Shown here piece after piece: positions 1-11,877 of a stretch of DNA of 64,000 nt. Source of the stretch: Otis tarda. Taxonomy: Eukaryota; Chordata; Aves; Otidiformes; Otididae. The translations under genes were made by a program, and so were the position numbers. Position 1 is the stretch's first letter. Each line of letters begins with the position of its first letter. The notes beneath the pieces are model-generated. The model was not told the DNA's origin. It saw nothing but the letters and a program-made list of their open reading frames with translations, and made no database searches. The stretch lies in NCBI GenBank assembly GCA_026413225.1, contig CM048554.1, positions 74,082,463 to 74,146,462 on the forward strand, in the 5' to 3' direction.

Positions 1-146
1 CCTCAGAAAGTTATCCAGTCTTGATTTGGAGACATCAAGAAAAGAAAATCCATCATTCCCTTGGCAGTTTCCCCCCACCCCATTAATTTATTACTCTCAC
101 AGTCATTAAAAAAAAAAAAAAAAAGACTTTTCAAGACTTTTCTTTC
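1..146. other. Unique sequence with a poly(A) run
   Basis: No gene is recognised. A run of 17 A lies at 108-124. It sits just before the ancient CR1 piece that starts near 147, in antisense orientation, so it is not the tail of that element. Nothing else stands out. Confidence 0.6.
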
Positions 147-480
147 TAGGTTGAATTTTTTTCGCTTCAACTTGCAGCCATTGATTCTTGGTACACTTAT
201 CTCCACTAGATTAAAGATCTTCGTAGTATTATCTCCTCATGAAGAAATTTACTGTACCTCTCATTTTTTTTTAATAAACTAAATAGATTGGATTTCTGAA
301 GTGTCTCACTGAAAAACACTTTATCCAGCCCTCAAACAAATTTTGTGGTTCTTCTCAGTATCTTCTCCAATTTTAACATTGTCTATGAACCTTGAATAAA
401 CTATGGTTCTCATGAATACTGAACACAGAGGTTAAACCCATATCCCTAGTCTTATTCACAGTCTTTCTTTTGATAAAATG
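147..480 (-). mobile_element. Ancient CR1-type LINE fragment (antisense)
   Basis: Read on the + strand, this stretch follows the reverse complement of old sauropsid CR1 consensus sequences in order. It has a 'cagccattgattcttg' block, then 'ctagattaaagat', then 'ctaaatagattggat', then 'ggttcttctcagtatcttct' with 'ccaatttt', and finally a degenerate 'cagaggtt' block. Order and spacing are kept through many substitutions and small indels, so I call it a remnant of the 3' part of ORF2. The short open frame at 61-282 is a by-product with no coding meaning. Divergence is clearly greater than for the CR1 copies at 11878 and 62135. The family was recognised from memory; the exact subfamily is unknown. 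Confidence 0.6.
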
Positions 481-1971
481 TAGCTTTATTCAGAGTACTT
501 TCTGACATCATCACAGTTTAAATCGATGACCATGAGGTTGGATGTATAGGGAAACTAGAAATATGACACAATTCTTCTTCGGGTAGGGCCATTGACCACC
601 AGAAGAGATAGTCAAAGAGAAGATGGCTTCCTACTTTGTGATGTGTCCTAGTCAATCCTGGAGGTCTTTCTGAAAGACTTGCATTGGCTTTGGCATCACT
701 CATGTGACTCTACAGTGAGTCAGTTTAGAAACATAAATTTGCAGAAAGCTGACCTATGTGGGAGAGCAAACAGCTTGCTCTCTGCTCCAGTCCCTAAAGT
801 GTGGGCCTGTTTTAGGGTCAGATGTGCGCCAGAGGCAGTGCACATGAAGGAGCAGGGCTACATCTCCAAGCAGGGCAGCAGAGGATCGATGTGCGCATGA
901 CCACTGCTCAGCCACAGCAATTGGAACAGCTCAACTAGGCAGTGAAAACATAGTTTTGGTGACCGTCACCACTTATTCCAACTTCAGAGGATTTATGGAA
1001 TTTCAGTCCGAATTGTAAGTCTTATTTGCAATTTGTTTTGGAAATTTCAGCCTCCAGTGATCTAAATGGAATGTATGCGAAGGGAATATCTTGAAACTCC
1101 TAACAGAGCAAGACTCCTAGCACTTGAAGCACCATTCCAGTTAAACTTGCTCGAAATACTGATTTGAGTCTGACTTTTCACAAAGTCCAGACACATCCAG
1201 AGCTGAAGTTTACCTTCATGATCATCTCAGCTACAAAGAGTATAAAAAAGCAAGGAAGTTGTTCCATGCAACATTCTCTCAGGCAACCGAGCAAATAGAA
1301 GAAATTCCCAGATATCAGAACTCCCCAGCAAAAACTGCTTGTTCTTGTTCTCAGTCTGCACTTTATTGCTGTTACTGTTCTGTTTATAGGGCTGTGCAGT
1401 AAACCACATTAGTGAAACAGTCCCATTTATGCAGAAGCAAACAAGCAACTGCTTTGTTGAACGACAGGGGAAAGTGGGAATCTCTTAATGAAACAATTTG
1501 ATTAACAAAGGAACAGAACAGAACAACCACAGCAACAAAACCTCTGTGGATGCTTAAAAAAAAATAAAACAAAAAAACCCCTGAGATTATTTCAGAGGAC
1601 ATTCTGTCAGTGTAGCCCTGGAACATGCCACAGCTGAAGGGACAGTAAGACATTGTTCGGGGACAGAAGTGAGTCCAGGAGGAAACTGAGAACTGAAGGA
1701 CAGCGGGAAACACTTTTGCTACTTGAGAAATAGTAATGTGGAATGGCAACCTGATGTTTCCCTGTTTTCCCCAGCATGGTAACTGGGAGTAGCAAAGATA
1801 TGAGTTCTTTAGGTGGGGAGGGGGAGTATAAAGTACATATACAGCCCCATTTGGCTTACTTGTTCAAGGGCAGGCCCTTGCCTTTCTTATCTACTTGCTT
1901 GCTGCTCCTGACAAATTGCCTTACTACTTACACAAGAAGTTATAATTATTTGACATTATGTTGTCTGCTTT
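481..1971. other. Non-coding stretch, no recognised gene
   Basis: About 1.5 kb of low-complexity-free sequence with only short, mutually overlapping frames (up to 121 codons at 1384-1749 on -, no motif recognised). A short block at 630-700 ('ggaggtctttctgaaagac') faintly recalls the sense 3' region of reptile-type CR1 elements but is too short to call. No RNA gene or promoter was seen. Confidence 0.55.
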
Positions 1972-2037
1972 AATATATATATATATACATACATAGAAAC
2001 ATATATACATATATGTATGTGTGTGTCTTTTTTTTTT
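1972..2037. repeat. (TA)n/(CATA)n/(GT)n compound microsatellite with T run
   Basis: Alternating TA units grade into CATA and TATG units, then GTGTGTG, and end in a run of T. This is a compound dinucleotide/tetranucleotide simple repeat, with no coding signal around it. Confidence 0.85.
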
Positions 2038-2039
2038 GT

Positions 2040-3160
2040 CATGGAGCCTGAAACTAGAAGCATTATCCTTTTTTTTCCCTCATTGAACATGGCCCTTGAG
2101 GAAATTCCTCACTGTCTACTTTTCTCCACGATCTTTCTTTGTGGTCTGCTTCTGTAAGAGGGGATATGTCTGGTCTTCAGATGATCAATTATGGGACAAT
2201 TTTCCTCAACGTGGCGTCTATGGATTACTCCTCTATGGTGATAACCCTCATGCTTTATTCCTCCTTTTCTGGGGAATCGTCTGAATCCATGTCAGGCTTC
2301 CTGTAGTTCCCCAGTATGGAGGAGCACCCTGGTTCCCACTGCCCCTTGCCATGGCCACTCACTGTTTCCTCCAGGTTGGTGCTTGCCCTTAGCACCATCT
2401 CCTCAGGGAGACAAAAGGGAGTGCTGGGACACTGGTGTTTCCAAATGGATGAAAGAGATCATATTACCAAAGGGAGTGGATATGAAGTAGAGTTAAAAAA
2501 TTGCTTCTGAGGCTTTGAAAATCTTATCTTAGTTACTTGTGCTTCCCAGCTCCAGAAAGTTATTTAGAATGGCATTTTGTGGCTGGGATTAGTGTTAAGT
2601 GATCCTTCTGTGGTAAGTTATCAACTGAGAAAAATAGGCTGGTTTTGAGTACAGCTTCTCCCATCCTGTGGTAGATATTTAAGACAAGTTATGTGGATTA
2701 CATCCCAGAAATACCTAATTCATATCCCTGAATCCCTCATGTACCTTCCCATGCATCTGGCTAGGCCCATGGCAAAACTTAGGAAAACCTTTGTGCTATC
2801 CTCCACAATCTGGGAGCTGTCAGTTTGCTATGTAGAGCAGCTGAGTTCCCTATCATCATCCAGCCACCCTGCTTAACCCCGCTTTGTACATCATAGCACC
2901 AGAGATGATGACACTTAGCTTGTATTTTCTTCCCAGAAGCAGCCACGGAAGCTGAGATCAGTGTGACTACACCTAAGTCGCCCATCAGCCCTGCCCATTT
3001 CCACCTCTGAAGCAGCCACCTCTCTGATCTGAGCGACAGTGACAGAGTGGGTCACACAACCAGGGAGGCTACTGTTTGCAGGGCATGTGGAGGGCACGGG
3101 CTGCCATTCTGGACTGCAGCTTTAATGGTTGTTTTGAGCCACTCAGTCTCTCTTCCTCTT
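2040..3160. other. Non-coding stretch, no recognised gene
   Basis: Open frames of 60 to 68 codons occur on both strands and overlap. None shows a family signature, and none has a convincing splice-bounded exon structure that I can see. No interspersed repeat was recognised. Confidence 0.55.
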
Positions 3161-3190
3161 CATGATATCATGATATCATGATATCATGAT
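3161..3190. repeat. Palindromic octamer tandem repeat (ATGATATC)n
   Basis: The 8 bp unit ATGATATC is repeated almost four times without interruption. Each unit is built from the self-complementary words GATATC and CATG, so the 26 bp core is itself a perfect palindrome. It could extrude as a short cruciform. It is directly followed by a GA-rich segment in which GAGCACAGCT occurs twice. Confidence 0.9.
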
Positions 3191-3226
3191 AGCTGAGCAC
3201 AGCTGAGAGAGAGAGAGCACAGCTCA
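3191..3226. repeat. Imperfect direct repeat around a (GA)n run
   Basis: The word GAGCACAGCT occurs on both sides of a short (GA)6-like run, giving a small local duplication right after the palindromic octamer array. This is probably replication slippage. Confidence 0.6.
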
Positions 3227-3889
3227 GTTTCGTTCAGATGCTGAAGGGAGGAAGGGAGACTTGTAGCAGGGCCAGTGACTGGACAGGCCTCTGTTCCTCT
3301 GTTCCATCTGCCCAGTGTCTTCCCTGCCCTCCTGCACCATGGGAACTTCTGGAGACAACTTTTCTGGGAGTTTTAATTCCCAGAGGTAACCCATTCACCT
3401 GAAAACTATTTCAATGAAGACTGATAAACTAGATGAAGAAGATTAAAAAAAGGAAATTAACCTTTTCCTCCTCTGCTCTCCATCTCCTCTGTTTGACCTC
3501 TGCAGTACCTGAAGTTTAACAGTAACTTACAAATTCATATAAAAGTGGAAAATATTTTTATTTGTAACAAATATTTTGACCCAGATTGATGTAACTATCA
3601 CTGCTGTAAATCTGAGTAAACTTTGTTATCTCAACTGAATTGTATAAACTTCAAGACAATTTTTTTTTTTCCTGCTAGTCCAGAATCTGCTTCCTAAACC
3701 TCCGGGAACTTCTGGAGTCATTCAAAGGAATGGGATACATTCTAGAACACTTAAAATCCCCTTAAGAAGTTCTGACTTTTTTTTTTTCACAACCAAACAG
3801 ATATAGTTACTCCTACCTAAAGTCTGGTGGGGAGAATACATGTGCTGAACTGCAGGTGCAAGTCTTGAAAGCCACAGCTTTACTCCACA
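3227..3889. other. Non-coding stretch, no recognised gene
   Basis: No gene or named repeat is seen. T runs occur at about 3660-3670 and 3778-3788, and the 3530-3650 part is strongly AT-rich. Confidence 0.55.
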
Positions 3890-3947
3890 TCTCCTCCCCT
3901 TCCCTTCCCTCTCCTTCCCTTCCCTCTCCTTCCCTTCCCTTCCCTTT
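3890..3947. repeat. Polypyrimidine tract, (TCCCT)n-like with 15 bp higher-order unit
   Basis: An uninterrupted C/T tract in which the block TCCCTTCCCTCTCCT recurs, followed by TTCCC repeats. The higher-order unit points to slippage within a pentamer array. On the other strand this is a purine tract of the kind that can form triplex DNA. Confidence 0.85.
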
Positions 3948-6900
3948 GGGGCAGAGACAGAGAAGAAGAGGAAGAGATGTTGCTCTTTTCATTAGCTCTT
4001 TTTAATGCGGCCTGATTGAGTGCATGTTGAAGTCATTTATATAGCAAGAATGAGCCATTTTGCAGCACTAGAATAATTCCATTGTACTGCATTTCTGAAG
4101 AGTAGCAAAGCTCATAGCTATCACTGTTAAATAGATTTGAACAGGCATCATGGGCTATATAAACAGCTCAGTACATAACTCTAAATGAAAATAACATACT
4201 AATATGTGAGTGATTTACACCAACATCAACTGTCTCTGGGAAAAGTTAGTGTTTGTTCTCAGGCTTTCATTTTCCTGAGTGGAAGATTAACTACATATAT
4301 TTTCTGATTTCTTTCTTGAAGTGGTTTCATATTAGCATAATATTTTTGTTCCCACAATTTCACTCTCACACAGATTTGTAAACTGGAATACACTGTTTTT
4401 TAAATACAGTTCTTATTCATCAAATGTGTTATTCAGACTTTTCATATTCACAGCACACAAGTGTAACTGTCACAAGCACATTCTCTCCTTTGCTGTGAGC
4501 AATATTCTTTTTTGTTTTCCTTTACATAACTACGTAAGGCTGAATTGCAGCAACTGCATTTCAGTGCCTAAGTACTAATGCTTTTCTTAGGGGCTGGATA
4601 CTGTGTATATGAACATTGCCAGTGAACCTAAGTAAAATGATCACTGCTATGACCAGGCACAGAATTTGGCCCTACATAAAGACTGATTTTTGCACATGCC
4701 ATTAGGAGAGCTGTTTTCAAAACTGTGTGAATGACTGAAGGCCAAGTGAGATAAAGATGTTACTGTGGAGTAATGACATATCAATGGGCCCAGGTGGTTG
4801 TGCATCTTGCCTGTAGCAAAGGAAAGCTAATTGCTCAACAGTGAAAAAGCATGTTCAGAGTTTTGCTCATAGGTTTCTATATTGCAAAGGATTTTAAACA
4901 TACTGTGGGTTCAGTGAGATACCTTTACATTTTTATCCACCCATTCTTTAACACTTTTTGGAGTAGAAATGATCTGATGCCACATGCTTCACATAAGTGC
5001 CCTAATCACTTGTACAGGTCTCACTCTTCTTCCTACCTTCTCTCTGTCCTGATTTATCTGCTTTTTTAAATTTTTTTTTCTTTTTGGCAGAGAGCTACAG
5101 TTTAAACAGGAGTTAGAAATGTTCCCCCCTCTCCTCTGCTCAGACCCTGAATAGTTACAGCCCCATGTTTAGGGATCTTCTCCTATAAAAAGAGACATAA
5201 GTTTCTTCTCCACTCCTCCCTCTCTTACCTGGGCTAAGATAGACAGTAAACCCCATTTTACTGCACATCGTATTCGTATAAAAACGAAAAAGTGCAGGGT
5301 TGTTAATTCCAGTCTTCCATGAGCCCTGGATGATGCTCAGGGATGAGAGTCCATAAAACTCCCAGAAGGGTAGGATTTGAGACAAATTCATCCCTTGTGA
5401 GCTCCTGTTGACTAGATTTGGCAGTTTCTTGCTCTGCTAACCGGTGAACCTGAATCTTCTCATAAGGCAGTTGACTTTCTCCTAAACTAACTTTACTAGT
5501 CCTGTATTCAGAGCTTAGTTGTCTCAGGAACTGACATGGAGGTATTGTTCTGTGTTGAGTGTCAATGTATCTCAATCCTTGTGAGAACCAGACCTCAGGA
5601 GTGACGTGAGATGGTCTCACTGAGAGCACATGCTGCCATGCTTTGCTTGAGTGTAAACAGGGAAATGAATACTGATTGTGTAACTTCCCAAAAAACCTGT
5701 AAAAAACTTATTGCAGGGGCAAAAAGTGATTTTCCTGTTAACTTCCTACTGCTTAGGATCCTCTGCATCCTAAATGCAGAGAGGAAGTGCAGGGACTTGC
5801 CTAGGACTTCGTGTCCTACTTCCTCCCAAAACTTCTCATGGGCCTTTTCTTGCCGGTCAAAGGTTTCTGTGAAGCTAACTGCTGCAGAAGTCAGATTATG
5901 ACTATTTTAGAGATGTTATTAACATCAGCATAATTTGAATAGATATGGATGCCAAGTCAGAGAGATGGAGTTATTAAACGTATGGAGGAGTACAAGATTT
6001 TGGCAGGAGAGAGCAGGGTAGAAAATATAACACAATTTGAGGTGAGTTTGTAGGGTAAACAGAATTGGCAGAAGAGTTATTATTAGGCTGGAAGATGGAA
6101 TTTAATTCCAAGGTTTGGTTAAGGAGAGTTTTCCAGATGTTTAGTGTTAATAGAAATAATGATGTGGGAAAATAGTAAAGACTTCAAACTGGAAACGTCA
6201 AGACCTTCAGTACTCATTTCAGTGCTGGCATAGACTTTAATAAATAACAGATTTACTTTAGTTACATTTTCTGAGAGCACAACAGCTATTTGAGTCTTTT
6301 AAATGCTTTCCCTTTAATGAGCACCCAGGTGTCCAAAGCAGTACAGGAGCACATTGCCTGAGCCATGCTACCGAACATGAACCAGGAAGTCTCAGAATGT
6401 CAACAAGCTTGCCTCCACTTTCACAAATATTTAAAAACCAGTCATCACTTCCCCTGCCCACAAATTGTAAAAGAACATTTTTATCTGAGAACACACTGCT
6501 GTTTTCAGAAATCTGTCTTGATGTATCAGGAGGTTTAATCATTGCTCCTCCCTTAAAGGAGCTCCAAGAGTCCGTTAAGCCCATATTTTCTGTTCCGAAT
6601 GAAGGGAAATGAAAAGCTGCTTAGGAGTTCAAATGACTGGGGGAGGCTCTGGGGAGTCTTTGCTGGGGTGTGTCTGTGGGAATAACAGCTTGCCTGGAGA
6701 AACGGGAGGTGGCAAGGCGTGAGAGACAGGTAAAGTGCGGGGCAGTGGGGCACATATGAGTGCTTTGGGTAAGGCTCTGGCTAGAAGTGTGGGGATACAG
6801 TGCCTCATGTTCTGATCTGGCAGATTTTCCATGCTGAGGGAGATGAAGCATTGTGAATTTCTTCTAAAAACAAGTTGCATCAGAGAAAATCCCAGTTCAT

Positions 6901-7086
6901 CAACAGTTTGTCTTCCCAGCTGAAAACACCTACAAATAGCTAGACCTTTGGATCAAAGGAGTAGTAGTGTCATCAAAGCCTTCGGAAATGGCAACCTGAA
7001 TCTAGACAGAGCATTTTTTTACAGATCTGTTTTGGATCTAAGCTGCTGCAAATGACTGGTCATCAAGCCTGTTATTATCAAGTGGC
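3948..7086. other. Non-coding stretch, no recognised gene
   Basis: About 3.1 kb without a recognised gene, RNA or interspersed repeat. The longest frames (108 codons at 5303-5629 and 6258-6584, both -) are overlapped by frames on the other strand and resemble no family I know. The 3990-4780 part is AT-rich and low in CpG. Confidence 0.55.
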
Positions 7087-7113
7087 TTTTTTTGGGGGGG
7101 GGGGAGGGTGGGG
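7087..7113 (+). repeat. T run followed by G-rich run (G-quadruplex-like)
   Basis: Seven T are followed by 11 G (7094-7104), then A, GGG, T, GGGG. This meets the usual G3+N1-7 pattern for an intramolecular G-quadruplex on the + strand, with very short loops. It is the strongest such motif I noticed in an otherwise AT-rich window. Confidence 0.75.
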
Positions 7114-8676
7114 CTAACTGTTTTGGGACTTTCCTAAATATCAGTTATCAGAATGGCAAAACTCACGAGGACCTTTAACACCTGCTCGTGAGCCAAGGTG
7201 CAGGCAGCCTTTTGAAGGCCACGGTTCTACCCTCAGCTGAGGTCTGTAGTGTTTTGCTTACTCCTGCTGAAGTGTGAGTCATGCTTCTTATTCATTCTCC
7301 CACTCTCATCCTTTTCCTTTCTGCCTTTCTTAGTCGCTGCTATATCACACTATATATTTTTGATAGGTCAATTTTCAGCACAATTAGGCCAGCTCATAGA
7401 AAGAACCAGTGGGCACCAAAGTCAGCACACGGAAAGGGACAGGAGTCTGTGCCTGGTTGTAAGGTTGGCACATACCCTCCTTTTTTCAGCTGTTGATGAG
7501 AGATGGTATCTGCTCACTCTATATGATGCAACTGTATGTGAAAATACAAATACACTCCTCCTTCAAGTTAGGTTTAAACGGAGGAGTAATGCTTATCTAG
7601 CAGCTGCTCAAGCTGTACCCTCGGTAGGCAGGAGGGTTTACTTTGGGTTCACTTTACATCTTCTACTGTCGCTACATGTGTATTTCCACAAGTAAATACA
7701 AAAGAGCTCAGAAGGAGCTCTCACACCTCACTTGTTGCAAGCTGGACAGCTGATTAACAGGGGTCTTGTACAACCCGAGCAGGCAGAAGTGTGCGCAACG
7801 CTGCGCCAGGCCCGCTGGGGAGGTGCGATGCTGCCAGCATCCATGTCCCTGTGAGGGTGGGACAGTGGCTGCTCGAGGAATACATTTTTGTGACATTGAA
7901 TTTTATTCACTAGGAGTTTGTCGTCTAGATTTCTGCTCTTTGAGCACAGACACTATCTGAGGAGACAGCTAGGTCCTGTCTGCACTATGTAAGCAACTAA
8001 ATGTAGTTGTTTTTTTTTTTCTTTTCTTTCAGGTAGGATAGAGCTGCTTTGTGTTAACACACCAGCTGACCCCATCTTTCTGGATGGAATGACAGTATTC
8101 TAAATGGTCTACTCTACTTTAAGCTATTAAAACAAGTTTAATCGAACTATATCGTAACAGCCGGGATTTACAAAAAGATTTTTGCTAACAGCAATTGTTT
8201 CTCTTACCAGTGTATCTGTTGTTAAAATATAGATGGAGAAAATCCACAGGAAAAGCTAGATGCACAGTGGACATAAGCTGGCACAGTTTTAGTGGAATTA
8301 GAATTACACTAATCATAGGTAAGGGTCTGGCTTTTGTTTCTTTTTTCAGCAACTGAAATATACTATGAAAGAAGTTCCACCAAAGGTCCACGTAGCAAGT
8401 GTGATCTGCAGTTGCAAGCAATCACAAATTACACCATATGATTCTTTCTGAAATTTGTTTCCATTTAAAAATTGTTAGGATTTTTGCATCTGATAGGTTT
8501 TTGGGAGGGTATTTAAGCAACTCAGACTGCTCACGGTTAGAACCTAACTTTCTGCTCAAATTTGTTGTTGGACACTACTTACCTATTTACTTTTGTGTCA
8601 ACAGCAGTTTTAAGTTGCATAATAATTTCTCTTTTCCCTTGACTATATTTACATATATAAATATAAATATCTTTGG

Positions 8677-8680
<4 letters not shown>
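7114..8680. other. Non-coding stretch, no recognised gene
   Basis: Contains the longest open frame of the window, 148 codons at 7249-7695 on +. Its translation is hydrophobic at the start and then of mixed composition, with no motif, and another frame (7281-7496) overlaps it on the same strand. I regard it as chance. T runs occur near 8010-8030. Confidence 0.5.

Positions 8681-8714
<34 letters not shown>
8681..8714. repeat. (TA)n microsatellite
   Basis: An uninterrupted TA array covers 8681-8707, then a G interrupts and TATATAT follows. This is a simple dinucleotide repeat, likely length-polymorphic. It ends about 20 bp before an ancient CR1 remnant. Confidence 0.92.
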
Positions 8715-8715
<1 letters not shown>

Positions 8716-8734
8716 CTCCTCTCTCATAATCACT

Positions 8735-9310
8735 CTCAGTCTTCCTTCACTGGACTGAGCAAGCCAAGCCTTTCCGGGCCCATGTCAGAAGATGGACTTC
8801 CTAGTCTTCTGACTGTCCTAGAAGTCTTCTTCATGCAATCAGGTCTCACCATCACGCCCTTCCCTTGAGCAAATCTGACCTGAGCTATGCATAACATGCC
8901 AGTAGACCATCTATACACTGACATGAGCATTTTTCTAACTGCAGGTATATGTAGTAGGATTCACAATCATCTTGTTCATAGCTGGGCCACTGGCAGCTCT
9001 TGGGGAGACTCGTGTTTGGTGATTCTCTCCCTCTTTTTAAATTTTCAGAAGTTAATCTCCCAGTTTACAATATATGCTACATATGTTTCTGTTGCTTTTA
9101 AATCCATGGTCTTGCACTTAGTGCCTTTTATATGTACCCTGTTTTGTTACTGTAGTTCTCAAAATCATCCAGTTATCTGCTTGCTCTATTCACCCTCTTC
9201 TGTTTTGAGGATGTCCTTAAATTTGTGTGCTAGTAGCAAATTTCATCATCATCCCACTATTTTCCATGCTAAGTGAAAATATTAAACAAAATCAACCTCA
9301 ATCTTACACA
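8735..9310 (-). mobile_element. Ancient CR1-type LINE fragment (antisense)
   Basis: The + strand follows the antisense order of an old CR1 ORF2. It has 'cttcactggactgagcaagcc', then 'cagtttacaatatatgct', a 'tggtcttgcacttagtgcc' block, 'agttctcaaaatcatccag', 'gtgtgctagtagcaaatttc' and 'aatattaaacaaaatcaa'. The second half (9040-9300) is the better match; the first half is more tentative. The open frame at 8887-9276 on + is a shadow of this degenerate antisense element. It appears to belong to a different CR1 lineage or segment from the 147-480 piece. Identity is from recalled consensus, not a search. Confidence 0.6.
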
Positions 9311-11860
9311 GTCAGAATAGTAACTTGGAGTCAGACTTATAGAAGTATTTAGATGTCTAAAATGAAGAGAAGTACATTGCAGGATTTCCAAAATTAATTG
9401 AGGTATTGCTGGGATGAAAAAAGCAGCAAAGTTCTGATGTATGGTCATAAAACATTTTTTTTTGTCTTGCCTGAAGATGACAAATAATTGTTGTGAGTGG
9501 AAACAGTACGTACAAACATAGTAGCACATATAAAATCTGCCTGGATTCCCACTTGCATCTTCAGATAGCAAAATGTGTTTCAAAATCTTGAAGGTGAGCT
9601 TGTTCCTATCAGACAAATGCTAGACAGGGCAATACCTGGGGCAGATACTGTAACTGAAGACTGGACAACACAATTAAGTGAGAAAAATTATTTATTTAAT
9701 TTTCTGTGAAAAAGTTTTGTAGAGAAGAAAGGAATATGACAAGGAAAGCTGCTCCCAGAATACTAAAAAAATACAGTAGATACTCATTGCTAAAGAAATG
9801 TGATTCTTATTACTAAAAAGATGTTTTCGCTTTGAGTGTGGTGGGTAAGACATGCTTTACTGAAAATTAACTGCACCAAGTAGGTGGAAGAAATAAAAAC
9901 TGTTTAGAAAGGCAAAACGTGCTCTAGTTCATTTCTTGAAGGAAGAAATTTTTCCCACAGTTGAAAAGGTTACTTAAAGCTACTATTTTCTACTCCGTGT
10001 AATTCTTTGAAGTTAGTGTACAGAACATGTGGGTGACAAAACAGGCCACGCTGAAAGAATATTATTAAAATTTAAAAGTTAGGTCACACTGCCACTGTGA
10101 CTGCTTTGTTACTGGAACCAGTTCCCTTCTGTGCAAACATTACTGCAGAGTAATTAATGGCTTAAAGGCTCTGTTTTTTTCCAAAGGGCTTCTTCAGCAC
10201 TCCTGTAGCAGGATGGGCAGTGCTCTGGCGCAGGCGGGCAGCCCGTGGCTTGTTTTCGGCTGGCTGTTCTGTGTGTGGCTGCACGCTTTGTAATCCTCCT
10301 TTGAAGGCAGAATCACTCATTTCCATCTGGGCTTCCCTCACTGCTCTGCGAGACCGTTTTTGCAGCACAGGCTTGTGGAGTTGGACAGTTTATTTTTGCT
10401 AGAAGAATTGAACTCAAAGTATCCATTGATTTTTGGTCTCCAAATGGAGTTCCTGAGGAACTGATTTTTGACAGTACCTTACAAACCTTTCTATGTTCAA
10501 AGTGCAGCTCCCACTGACTTAAATCACAAGGCATGGCATTTTTCTAAATCTGATCCCTGGTTCTTCCTTTGGACAGGCTGGGATTTCTGGCTGTCATTGG
10601 GGGCGAAGCCCTTCCCTCAGAACAGCCCAGGGTGGTGGGAGGACCACAGAAAACTTTGGTTTGTTTTTTGCTGCCTCTCCTGACTGTACACATGCTTTCA
10701 TTAGCACCAGCTTTGTGGAGGGATAGAAAGGAAATTTTTACTGCCTTTCTCTTCAGAGGTCTCTGTTCCAATGTGTACATTAAAGTTTTCTTCTAACTGC
10801 AATATGCTGCTTCATTTGAATTGTCCCCATTTTCCCTCCCTCTTTCCTCCCATTCCTCCCTATGAAAGCATGTTCTTTGCTTATGGATAGAAAGGAAAAT
10901 TTTCCTCTTTAAATATCCTTATGGAACTCTTTCAGATTCTATGTTTGAAGTATGTCATATTTGGAAACTTGTCAGGGTTTTCCGTACTTCTGTACAATGT
11001 ATATTTTTTTTTACTGCTAAGCCATCCTATATGAGTTAAAATTCTTACATTTTACAGTATTTTAAAGAAGCTAATTTTGTCATTAATCCAAAAACTGTGC
11101 AGCAGGCTATTTTTCATACCACATCACAATTCTCCTCCTACTCGTTCTTAAAGGCAATCAGAAATCCCAGATGTTTTTCCTGCAACATCTGGCTCCCTGG
11201 CACAGGCTTCTGAAGCAGTGTTTGCAGCCTTAAAGTCATGTCTTGGTTTTGTCATTTAGTTTACTGATGGGTTGTTGGAGTCACTGGTGGCACAGGGGTG
11301 GGATTGCTTCGACAGCTCTTTCAGTCTAAAAGAAGGGAATGGCCTTGCAGGCCTGTTGGGATTCTGCTCAGAAATTTTTGGTACTCAGGAATGTGACGAG
11401 CTCAGCCACCTTGGCTTCCTGTCTTGTAGAAATACGTGCAGCAGTATTAATGCATGTGGGCCCAGAAGTGTTCCCTGCTCAGCCTCAAAAATGAGGCTGC
11501 TCGTGTCTAAGTCGTTAGCTGTATTCCTGCAGAACACACTGTCAGGCATTCAGAGTCACTGTGCCAGACTCTGTCCTGGGGGAAGGAGACAAATCATAAC
11601 AGGAGGGAGCTAGAAAAGGCCATGCGGCCACAGTTTTCTACTTTTTTTACATGCCTCTTTTTGGGACCATTACACATAAAATCTTGCTTCTCTCACATCG
11701 CCCCCTCCATGCTTTGATCACCACACTGTGTCTTTCAACCTGGTTCTCATGGAGTGTACAGAACTCAACAGATCCCATAGGATACCTGCTTTCCTTATAC
11801 TGATCCACTGATAGGCTAACTGTCACCTAGGATTTAAGTGCTATATGTACTAGGGGTCTT
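9311..11860. other. Non-coding stretch with a possible ancient repeat at 10480-10560
   Basis: No gene is recognised. At about 10480-10560 the order 'gtgcagctcccactgactt' then 'tttttctaaatctgatccctgg' resembles the 3' end of old reptilian LINE families ('cccattgacttcaatggg ... ctgaaaatc'), but the match is short. Nothing else is named. The frames of up to 115 codons overlap on both strands. Confidence 0.45.
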
Positions 11861-11876
11861 ACATATGTACATATGT
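11861..11876. repeat. 16 bp perfect palindrome at CR1 5' junction
   Basis: ACATATGTACATATGT is its own reverse complement. It ends two bases before the first recognisable CR1 base, so it marks the 5' truncation point of the element. Confidence 0.8.
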
Positions 11877-11877
11877 G

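Noticed and set aside
630-720. Possible sense CR1 3' region ('ggaggtctttctgaaagac')
   Set aside because: Only about 35 bp resemble it and no following tail was found.
7249-7695. 148-codon open frame on +, the longest in the window
   Set aside because: No recognisable domain, a second frame overlaps it on the same strand, and a length like this is expected by chance in 64 kb of six-frame translation.
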